Below, piece by piece: positions 1 to 7,091 of a DNA stretch of 8,525 nt (within the stretch, counting starts at the first letter, position 1; each line of letters opens with the position of its first letter). Position numbers and translations under genes: made by a program. The notes under the pieces are model-generated. The model was given only the letters and a program-made list of their open reading frames with translations. It was not told where the DNA came from and made no database searches. The stretch lies in contig DEHY01000225.1 of NCBI GenBank assembly GCA_002352185.1, forward strand, positions 1,353 to 9,877, written 5' to 3'. This DNA comes from Competibacteraceae bacterium UBA2788. Lineage in GTDB: Bacteria; Pseudomonadota; Gammaproteobacteria; Competibacterales; Competibacteraceae.

Positions 1-617
<617 letters not shown>

Positions 618-659
618 CTATTCGGAAAATTCGGGTTTTAATCCTTGCCATGCCACTGG

Positions 660-686
660 ACATGGGGGCGAATGGGATATTTTCAA
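660..686 (-). promoter_or_regulatory. Heat-shock (sigma-32) promoter for dnaK
   Basis: Read on the minus strand, TTGAAA (686-681) is followed by a 13-base spacer and then CCCCATGT (667-660). This matches the known RpoH consensus (CTTGAAA, 11-16 bases, CCCCATNT) almost perfectly; only the leading C of the -35 box is missing. It lies wholly in the grpE-dnaK gap. Transcription would start near 652, leaving a leader of roughly 47 bases before the dnaK ATG. The match is seen in the sequence; use of the promoter is inferred. Confidence 0.82.
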
Positions 687-701
687 TAGTCGGCAACAGA
701 T

Positions 702-1292
702 TCAACTCGCCGGTTTGGGCAGGGCTTGAGCAACGATCACCTTGGCGGGGCGGAGCAGGCGCTCGTTGAGCAGATAGCCCTTTTGCAGCACCTGCACCAC
801 GGTATTCGGCTCCGCCTGGTCGGTGGGCAACATCGCCATGGCTTCGTGTTCGTTCGGATTGAATCTGGCCCCGAGCGGATTCAGTTCACGGGCGCCGAAT
901 TTTTCCATGGCCGCCGCCAGTTGCTTGAGCGTCAGTTCGACCCCTTCGCGCAGCCTAGCGATATCTACGGCGTCGCTGGTCGCCGCCAGCCCCAGTTCCA
1001 GGCTGTCGCGCGCCGGCAGCAGTTCGCCAAAAAACCGCTCCAGGGCAAATTTATGGGCGTTCTGCACGTCGCGTTCGGCGCGCTTGCGCAGATTTTCCAT
1101 TTCGGCATGAGCGCCCAGATACAGCTTCCAGTGTTCATCGGCCTTGGCCAGCGCCTGATCCAGGTCGCGTTGCACTGCCTCGAATTCCTCGTGGCTGACC
1201 GGCGGCGCGTCCGCCTCCGACGTCGGCGGCGCCTCCGCAATGGATTGAGTCACCCCGGCGTAAGGATCCACGGCGGGTTTGATGGGGGTCAT
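702..1292 (-). CDS. grpE: Nucleotide exchange factor GrpE
   Basis: GrpE is the dimeric cytoplasmic co-chaperone that releases ADP from DnaK and also acts as a thermosensor. The 196 residues match the usual length (E. coli GrpE has 197). The variable acidic N-terminus (1-35) precedes a long heptad-rich dimerisation helix (about 36-90) containing the family signature around AEMENLRKRAERD (63-75). Next come the four-helix region (LLPARDSLELGL, 91-102) and the C-terminal beta domain that contacts DnaK, with FNPNEHEAMA (144-153) and VLQKGYLLNERLLRPAKVIV (168-187). The ATG at 1292 has GGAGAG 8 bases upstream. It precedes dnaK by 97 bases and follows the unrelated envelope operon after 159 bases. 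A sigma-32 promoter match lies in that gap. Confidence 0.98.
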   Translation of the reverse strand: MTPIKPAVDPYAGVTQSIAEAPPTSEADAPPVSHEEFEAVQRDLDQALAKADEHWKLYLGAHAEMENLRKRAERDVQNAHKFALERFFGELLPARDSLELGLAATSDAVDIARLREGVELTLKQLAAAMEKFGARELNPLGARFNPNEHEAMAMLPTDQAEPNTVVQVLQKGYLLNERLLRPAKVIVAQALPKPAS

Positions 1293-1355
1293 TGGATACG
1301 CTCTCCGTCACTAATGAAATCAATTAGGCGATGCTGTCGCCCTTCACTACGGCGG

Positions 1356-1383
1356 AGGTGGGGTTCAATTGCGGAATTTCAAG
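1356..1383 (-). promoter_or_regulatory. Heat-shock (sigma-32) promoter for grpE
   Basis: On the minus strand CTTGAAA (1383-1377) is an exact match to the RpoH -35 consensus. It is followed by a 13-base spacer and CCCCACCT (1363-1356), which differs from CCCCATNT only at the T. The predicted start is near 1349, giving a leader of about 57 bases before the grpE ATG. The spacing equals that of the dnaK promoter in this window, which strengthens both calls. It would make grpE transcription independent of the operon ending at 1452. Activity is inferred. Confidence 0.78.
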
Positions 1384-1451
1384 GGCGCGGCGCGTGAGCT
1401 TCAACCACCGGTTGCAGTGTACCGATTCGATCAAATCAGGAGGCTGGACAC

Positions 1452-2411
1452 CTAACGCGCCGCACAGGCTCGACGTTTCCCCAGCAATTCCGCCTGAAGC
1501 CGGGCCAATTCCTGCCGCAATTGCTGCTCGCGCTGGCGGGTCGCTGCGAGCGGATCCAAAGATTCCAGGGGAGCGGCCTGCGCCGGACGGGTATTGGGAA
1601 AGGCAGGCGTTGCATCACCCCACTGGAAAGCGATTTCGCTGACGCTGCGCAAGCCGGCGATCAACAGAGCGAGCGCCAGCAGGGCAAACAGTCCGATCCA
1701 CCAGCGCTGACTCCATAATGACGCAGCGGTCACGCCGGTTGCGATAGCGGATTGGGCGAAAGCCGGAGTAGCGGCGTCAGCGGCGCGAGTCGCATCGGCG
1801 GTGTGCGCCGCATGAGCCGATAGAGAAGTTGCCGGTCGTTCCCGCGCCATCAGCGGGGCGGGAGAATCGGCGTGAGGTTGCCCTTTTTTGGCCCTCGATC
1901 CGGCTGCCGGCCTGGCCGATTCCGCCTCGCGCGAGGTCTTTGCGTGGAGGATTGACGCCGCCCGCCAACTGATGTCCGTTTCAGCAAACTTGAGGCCCCA
2001 TCCGGCGACGACCGGTCGCGCGCCCACCAGAAACAGGCTTTGATCGGGAAAGGTCAGAATACCCTTGAGCATCTCGCCGATCAGTTGCTGATCCGGCTGC
2101 GCGCTGGCGCTCAATGCCTGGCTGAGCGCCTGGATATCCGTAACCAGAATCCGAATTTGTTGCAGCAACGCCGCCCGCTTCGTCTCATCCATGCGCGTAA
2201 ACGGCTGCACTTCTCCATCAGCGGCGGTGAACCAGTCAATCGTGTGCGCCGCGACCACCGGTTCAGCGAACAGTAATGCATGGTCCTGACCGATCCGCGC
2301 ACTGAGGAATCGGGTGATTTGCGGATAGGCGCTGATCACCCATTGACCACGCACGCCAATGAACTGGATGTGCGAGCGCTCAATGCTCAGAAGATGGGTC
2401 GTGGCGATCAT
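1452..2411 (-). CDS. Single-pass membrane protein, paralogue of the upstream protease's N-terminal half
   Basis: I recognise no named family. The 319 residues split into an N-terminal domain (about 1-145), an Ala/Ser-rich low-complexity linker (150-230), one membrane helix (WWIGLFALLALALLIAGL, 237-254) and a short charged coiled coil (290-315) ending in a lone cysteine (316). The N-terminal domain is clearly homologous to that of the protease encoded just upstream. Both share LL/LF-AEPV, then W-Y/F-T-x-A-x-GE-x-x-P, then LVG-x-x-x-V-x-x-WGL, in the same order and spacing. Membrane helix and coiled coil follow in the same order too, but here the protein stops where its neighbour continues into a protease. 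It has no signal peptide, so an N-in, C-out orientation is likely. No Shine-Dalgarno sequence is visible before the ATG at 2411. The gap to the protease gene is 39 bases, so co-translation or coupling is plausible. It may be a regulatory or structural partner of the protease; this is inference. Confidence 0.78.
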   Translation of the reverse strand: MIATTHLLSIERSHIQFIGVRGQWVISAYPQITRFLSARIGQDHALLFAEPVVAAHTIDWFTAADGEVQPFTRMDETKRAALLQQIRILVTDIQALSQALSASAQPDQQLIGEMLKGILTFPDQSLFLVGARPVVAGWGLKFAETDISWRAASILHAKTSREAESARPAAGSRAKKGQPHADSPAPLMARERPATSLSAHAAHTADATRAADAATPAFAQSAIATGVTAASLWSQRWWIGLFALLALALLIAGLRSVSEIAFQWGDATPAFPNTRPAQAAPLESLDPLAATRQREQQLRQELARLQAELLGKRRACAAR

Positions 2412-2450
2412 GGTCGAGAGCAGAGCAGAGTTGAGATCAGCGAATCCATA

Positions 2451-4175
2451 TCAAGGCGCTGCCACGGTGGTCGTCGCAGTGCATTTTTTCTCGGCGACGG
2501 TAATTGGAATCTGGTGCTGGCGCAGATAGGCCAGCAGGGCATTCCCTCCCAGGGCGTAGTTGCCCTGTCGCCGCGAGTTATCGTCCAGCCGGATCAGGGT
2601 ATTGATGCCGACGACGCGCCCGCAGCGGTCTACCAGCGGCCCGCCGCTATTGCCTTGGGACACAATAGCGGTATGGGCAATCAGCGTAGGTTCGGCGTCG
2701 CCGCCGCGCACTACGCTGATTTCGCCGCTGGACACCACCAGTTCGGGGATGGCCGACCACTCGCCTTTTTCCAGAAGCGCCTTGAATTTTGGATCGAGCG
2801 TTAATTCAAAACCCGGAAACCCGGCTGTTACCACCGGTTCCAGCTTGGCGACTTCAAGCGTCAGCGGCAGCGGCGCCAGAGCCGGCGGCGTGGCTGCGGC
2901 CAGCTTCAGCAACGCAAAATCGGGTGAAGCCAGACTCCGATCCGCAGAGTCCGACATTGACGTGGCATTCAGCAATTCCGCCTTGCGCAAGCCGCCGAGC
3001 GCCTTGCCCGTGACCATGATCGGGTCGTTGGGCGCTGGCGCGCCAATGACGTGACTGTTGCTGAGAATCACGCCCGGCGCGATCAAAAAGCCGGTGCCCA
3101 TGCTCAAACCGTCCTTTTGGGGAACCAGCACCAGCACGGTGGTTTCCTCCAGACGCTGCGCCAGGGTTTGCGCCGGTCGCTCGCCTTGAGCGGGAGCGGG
3201 TTCGCCCTGCGCCGGCAACAGCGGGCTTTGCGCCGGAACCGGAAGCAGCGAGGGCGGGAGATCGGCGGCGCACACATCGCCGGATAATGCCTTGCGTAAC
3301 CGGGCCGCCTGTTCTTCCAGCGACCGGTTGATGTCCTGTTGCAGGCTCAACAGTTCGTTGGTAGCGGCAGTGGCGGGAGGGCGGCCACTCCTGAATTGCG
3401 CCAAAAGGCCAAACAGAATGCCGCAGGCCAGCAGCAATGCTCCGCTCGCAGCCCAGGCCCAGGGCTGCTGATACCAGGCCAGACGCAGCGGCGAGGTGAA
3501 AGGCGGCAATGATGACGGCTCTGGCGGTGGGGACGGCAGCGGTTCGGGTGGACGGGCGCGGCGCGGACGCGATTCCGGTTCCACCATGGGCTGAACCGGA
3601 GCATCGCTGACGGAAGATGGCGGCATGATCGGCGCAACTCTCCCGTTGCCTGCTGCCGGGGGCGTCGCCGCCGCCGGCCAGGGCAACAGCACATAGCTGC
3701 CCAGAGTGGCCTCAAAATGCTGGCGCAGCCCGGTTTCACCGGCGGCGGCGGCTGGCGGCGCCAAGCCCCAGTTGATTAGCACCACCTGGTTGCCGACCAG
3801 CAGAATATCTTCGTCCGTGGCGACGATCAGGGCGCGTTGCAGCAGCGGGCCGATGGTCGGTTCCGCCAGCCAGTCAGTGACCGGTTGCAAAATTTCCGTC
3901 AGTTGCCGGGTCGCTTCGCGCCGCTGGGCCGCATTCGCCCGCGCCAGGGGGAGGATTTCGCCTTCCGCCAGCGTGTACCACGCTACCGAACCCGGCGCCG
4001 CGCCGCGCCCTCCCGCCAGTACCGGTTCCGCCAATAACCCGGCCAGACGGCTATCGCCTTTTGCCTCCAGGAACGCCCGAATCTGTTCAAAGGCTTCAAG
4101 CACCCGCCGCCCGCTCCATTCCAGCGGATGAAAAGCGCGGGTATCCGAGGTGCGGATGAACTTTAACTGGCTCAT
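2451..4175 (-). CDS. Membrane-anchored trypsin-like (HtrA/S1 type) serine protease
   Basis: This 574-residue protein joins an uncharacterised N-terminal domain (1-160) and a Pro/Arg-rich linker (165-230) to one membrane helix (about 239-260). A short coiled coil follows (273-297) with Cys302 after it, then a PAQ-repeat linker (313-338) and a trypsin-like protease domain (about 340-560). The catalytic triad is visible: His375 in ILSNSHVIG, Asp419 in SPDFALLKL and Ser510 in SQGNSGGPLVD. No PDZ domain follows, unlike DegP or DegS. With no signal peptide and Arg-rich sequence before the helix, the protease most likely faces the periplasm; this orientation is inferred. The N-terminal domain recurs in the next gene downstream. 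The ATG at 4175 has no clear Shine-Dalgarno sequence, and no in-frame ATG, GTG or TTG lies between it and the upstream stop at 4241-4239. The lipoprotein gene ends 133 bases upstream. The target is unknown; cleavage of an envelope protein from the same operon is a reasonable guess. Confidence 0.9.
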   Translation of the reverse strand: MSQLKFIRTSDTRAFHPLEWSGRRVLEAFEQIRAFLEAKGDSRLAGLLAEPVLAGGRGAAPGSVAWYTLAEGEILPLARANAAQRREATRQLTEILQPVTDWLAEPTIGPLLQRALIVATDEDILLVGNQVVLINWGLAPPAAAAGETGLRQHFEATLGSYVLLPWPAAATPPAAGNGRVAPIMPPSSVSDAPVQPMVEPESRPRRARPPEPLPSPPPEPSSLPPFTSPLRLAWYQQPWAWAASGALLLACGILFGLLAQFRSGRPPATAATNELLSLQQDINRSLEEQAARLRKALSGDVCAADLPPSLLPVPAQSPLLPAQGEPAPAQGERPAQTLAQRLEETTVLVLVPQKDGLSMGTGFLIAPGVILSNSHVIGAPAPNDPIMVTGKALGGLRKAELLNATSMSDSADRSLASPDFALLKLAAATPPALAPLPLTLEVAKLEPVVTAGFPGFELTLDPKFKALLEKGEWSAIPELVVSSGEISVVRGGDAEPTLIAHTAIVSQGNSGGPLVDRCGRVVGINTLIRLDDNSRRQGNYALGGNALLAYLRQHQIPITVAEKKCTATTTVAAP

Positions 4176-4308
4176 GGCGCACTGATGGCGGCGATGATCA
4201 TGACCGGCGCTCCCGTTGGGTGAAGTCAGGACAATTGTTCATACCCTCAGCCACGAGTGGAAGAAAAGCTGAAGATGAGAGATGAACAGACACAATGATC
4301 CCACTGGT

Positions 4309-5244
4309 TCAAGCCGTGCATTTATCTGTGGGCGCCCAATCGCCCGCGTCGGGATTCTTGCAAATATCCCGCACCATACTGGTTCCGGCTTGCACCACCT
4401 TTTTGCTTTCGTTGCGCTTTTTCTCAGCCTGCTGCAAGTTCCGCTCGGTGTCTTTCACTTCATTGGGAATCGGCTTGGCTGCAACGGGCTTGGCTTTGGC
4501 TTTGGTGCTGGTGCGCTGGGTTGTGGCGCTGCTGGCGGCGACTTGCTGCCGATCCATGCCCGACTGCTGCAAACTTTCCTCGTAGGAGCGGGAATAAACC
4601 GCGATGTTTTCGGTAAAGCGGGTATCCACGGTTGCAATCAGGCCATTGGTTTCCTGCAAGCCCGCCACGATTTCGGCCATGCGCGGGCGTCCTTCCTGGG
4701 CGCTGATGCGCCCCCGCTTTTTATCCTTGATCAGCTTGGTAAATTCGCTCTGGTAACAGCTTTGCGCCTTTTGCGCCGCCGCCAGCGTCAAATCCATATC
4801 GCTGACATCACCGCCGATATAATCTGCGTATTTGCGGGTCATTTTTGAGCGATCCTGCGCCGCCTGCCGGGCGGAAGAATCATCCTGTTGCGCAGTCGCC
4901 ATTGCGCCGATGATGCCGCCGGCCAATCCACCCAGCACGGCTCCTCGGCCGTGGTTTCCCTTATCCAGCACCGCGCCGGCAATTGCGCCGATAGCAACTC
5001 CGGTCAAAATACCCAGAGTTCTGGCTTCCTCCTGCCGCTTCGCCATGCGGGCGCTGGCGTCATAGCGGCGTAATTCCTCCACTGGCTGGTAGCACCTGGG
5101 GTAATAGCTGGTAGAGACCAGCCGTGGAACTCCGGCCACCGGGGCGGAAGATTCCTGACCGGGCATATTGGCGCAGCCATTCAGGCCGAGGCTTGCCGCC
5201 ACCGCTAAAGCCAGTCCCGCAGGTTTGAAATAATCAGTCAACAT
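4309..5244 (-). CDS. Glycine-zipper outer-membrane lipoprotein
   Basis: The 311-residue precursor starts with a short hydrophobic signal (about 9-20) and a lipobox LNGC (21-24). Lipidated Cys24 would be followed by Ala, which favours sorting to the outer membrane by the Lol route. Residues 78-117 are a glycine-zipper segment (small-residue GxxxG-type repeats in ILTGVAIGAIAGAVLDKG and AVLGGLAGGIIGAM), typical of envelope lipoproteins that insert into or bridge membranes. The rest is predicted mostly helical, with an Ala/Lys/Thr-rich stretch (236-260) and a charged helix (261-282). Four further cysteines (51, 163, 295, 309) could form disulphides in the periplasm. AGAGG lies 8 bases before the ATG at 5244. 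It sits 50 bases after the SUMF1-fold gene, fitting one operon. The family beyond the glycine zipper is not recognised. Confidence 0.85.
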   Translation of the reverse strand: MLTDYFKPAGLALAVAASLGLNGCANMPGQESSAPVAGVPRLVSTSYYPRCYQPVEELRRYDASARMAKRQEEARTLGILTGVAIGAIAGAVLDKGNHGRGAVLGGLAGGIIGAMATAQQDDSSARQAAQDRSKMTRKYADYIGGDVSDMDLTLAAAQKAQSCYQSEFTKLIKDKKRGRISAQEGRPRMAEIVAGLQETNGLIATVDTRFTENIAVYSRSYEESLQQSGMDRQQVAASSATTQRTSTKAKAKPVAAKPIPNEVKDTERNLQQAEKKRNESKKVVQAGTSMVRDICKNPDAGDWAPTDKCTA

Positions 5245-5294
5245 CAGTGTTTCCTCTTGAGTAATCCTTATTGAGATGAAGGAATCAATTTTAT

Positions 5295-7091
5295 CTATTG
5301 GCGCTGAAGAATATCGCGCAAAACCTGATCGGGATCCGATCTCAGTTGCTTGCGATGTTTTTGGACATGGTTCAGAAACAGGTCGGTGCGCTTCAGCAAA
5401 GTGCGTCCGATCACTTCCTTGCGTCCCAGCTCATCCCGCACCCGATCCGCCTGCTCTTGCACCACCGGGTCGGGATAGTTGATGCAGGAGGCCACATTAT
5501 CCACATAAATCGCCAATGCGCCTCTTAGCGCCTTATTGCCATTGGCAATGGTGCTTTCATACGTGGAGACCTCCTGGGTTTTTCCAGCCGCCCGCGCCAA
5601 CTGGAGCTGCTCTTGCAGATTCAGCAACCGCCCCTGATAGTTGCTGACGGTTTCAGCGATCAGCGCCGCCGATTTGATCAGATTCGCCACCGCATCCTTG
5701 CGCTGCTCCGCCAGCAGCCCGACGGTGTGCTTGAGTTCAGCATTGATCGCGCTCAGCGCCTTTTTCTGTTTCTCATCCTGAGATGCGGCGATCATGGCGT
5801 CGAGGCGCTGGGTCGGATCCTGAATCTTTTCGACATCAATCAGATTGGCGATGCGTCCATCCTGCTGCCACTGCTCAAACAATCCCGGCAAACGGGCGGT
5901 AGGCGCAGTAATCGCAGCGACGACGACGCGAAATCCGGTCGTCTCGTTGCGACGCGACGTGCCGTTTTCATTGAAGAAGGGATATTCCCGCCGCATTCCG
6001 GTGAACAGCGCGTTTTCGCCTTCGGTGTAATTGCCGCCCTTGACCACAAATCCGCCGGACGCGCCATGAACCCGGCCACTGCCGCGCACCATTTGAAAGG
6101 GTTCCAGCATCATCTCGGCGGCATTGCCGAGGATATCGTGCAGCCCGACCGGATTCGGGCGCTTGCTGCCAATCGGCATCAGCCGGGCGGTAAAGCCGCT
6201 GCCGCCGGCCACCGCCCGGTAAACGGCCCAATCGCCCAGCGCGCCCTCGCCGCCGCCCTCAACCGGACGTGGGAACAGCCGCTCTTCCAGACCTTGCCGA
6301 TCCACCTTGTGGCCGCCACGCGCCGCAAATTCCCATTCCGCCTCGCTGGGCAGACGGATGAAGGCCAGCGAGCCACCTTTTTCCGGGCCGCCGGCCACTG
6401 CGGGCAATCGATCCCGGGCGGATCGCGCCAGCCACTGGCTGTAGACCTCGGTAAACCGCAACGCATCGAACCAGGAGAGGTTCACCTTGGGCAAGCGCGC
6501 ATTCACCCCGCCCGAATCGGCAGGCGGGCATGAGGTCGCCGCCGTTCCTGCCGCTGTAGATGTGGCTGAGACGGCATCGGCTTGCGACATGACCAGGCGA
6601 TATTGCCAGTCCGTCACTTCGTATTTGCCGATGAAGTACAGCACCGGCTGTAAACCGCCTTGAGAGGGCGAACCGGCAGGATTCAGGGCTTTGCTCAGCG
6701 GGTCGCGCCAGATCGGGGGTAAATCTTCCAGCAGAAACTGGCCGGTCACGAAACCGTTGCGATAGCCCGCCAGAAACGCCTGACGATACCCCGGCTCGTC
6801 CTCACTGTAGGCGTAGCCGAGATTGAAGCCCCGGTCATCAAACAGACCTTTGCCAAGCACATAGATGTAGCGGAATACCATCTTGCCGCCGCAGGGCAGG
6901 GGCAATTCCAGGTCATCCGCCAGCGGCTGGGGATTGAACAGCGGATCGGGAGCGAGCGGCGTCTGTGCGGCGGCGGCGCTACAGAAAATTGCCAGCAGGC
7001 TGATGCGCCCCAGGATCTGCCTAAATTCCCTCAACCCCAAGCCCTTTGCCGCACGCGGGCAAAAGCCGTTTTGATCCCGCTCTTTAGCCAT
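5295..7091 (-). CDS. Exported SUMF1/FGE-fold protein with C-terminal helical extension
   Basis: The 598-residue product begins with a signal peptide (hydrophobic core about 30-40, likely cleavage after SAAAA at 42), so it should act in the periplasm. Residues about 58-395 form a formylglycine-generating-enzyme/sulfatase-modifying domain: IGKYEVTDWQY (154-164), VNLSWFDALRF (203-213), IRLPSEAEWEFAARGG (245-260), NPVGLHDILGNAAEM (313-327), VVKGGNYTEG (349-358) and TTGFRVVVA (384-392). True FGE has a cysteine pair in the stretch after the RGGS-like motif. Here no cysteine occurs between 189 and 535, so this is probably not a formylglycine-forming enzyme and may be a binding or scaffold version. 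Residues 400-598 are helical and coiled-coil-like (for example 483-503). I chose the ATG at 7091 over an upstream ATG at 7127. It has GGAGGG 8 bases before it, overlaps the permease stop by 8 bases, and places the signal peptide closer to the terminus. Confidence 0.9.
   Translation of the reverse strand: MAKERDQNGFCPRAAKGLGLREFRQILGRISLLAIFCSAAAAQTPLAPDPLFNPQPLADDLELPLPCGGKMVFRYIYVLGKGLFDDRGFNLGYAYSEDEPGYRQAFLAGYRNGFVTGQFLLEDLPPIWRDPLSKALNPAGSPSQGGLQPVLYFIGKYEVTDWQYRLVMSQADAVSATSTAAGTAATSCPPADSGGVNARLPKVNLSWFDALRFTEVYSQWLARSARDRLPAVAGGPEKGGSLAFIRLPSEAEWEFAARGGHKVDRQGLEERLFPRPVEGGGEGALGDWAVYRAVAGGSGFTARLMPIGSKRPNPVGLHDILGNAAEMMLEPFQMVRGSGRVHGASGGFVVKGGNYTEGENALFTGMRREYPFFNENGTSRRNETTGFRVVVAAITAPTARLPGLFEQWQQDGRIANLIDVEKIQDPTQRLDAMIAASQDEKQKKALSAINAELKHTVGLLAEQRKDAVANLIKSAALIAETVSNYQGRLLNLQEQLQLARAAGKTQEVSTYESTIANGNKALRGALAIYVDNVASCINYPDPVVQEQADRVRDELGRKEVIGRTLLKRTDLFLNHVQKHRKQLRSDPDQVLRDILQRQ

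Noticed and set aside
726..1397. Plus-strand open frame of 223 codons opposite grpE
   Set aside because: grpE on the minus strand is certain; the opposite frame has no recognisable features and runs across the grpE promoter.
1402..1414. Short inverted repeat CAACC-acc-GGTTG after the last envelope gene, as a possible terminator
   Set aside because: The stem has only 5 base pairs and no T-run follows on the minus strand.
4199..4243. Possible 14-codon peptide (MNNCPDFTQRERRS) upstream of the protease gene
   Set aside because: It is very short, the GAGGG sequence touches its ATG with no proper spacing, and no leader-peptide or attenuator structure is visible.
4176..4308. Possible sigma-70 promoter before the protease gene (TATGAA as -10)
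   Set aside because: No acceptable -35 sequence lies 16-18 bases upstream, so the match is at chance level.
5613..6533. Plus-strand open frame of 306 codons
   Set aside because: It lies opposite the SUMF1-fold gene, its product resembles no domain, and it reflects high GC and codon bias of the real minus-strand gene.
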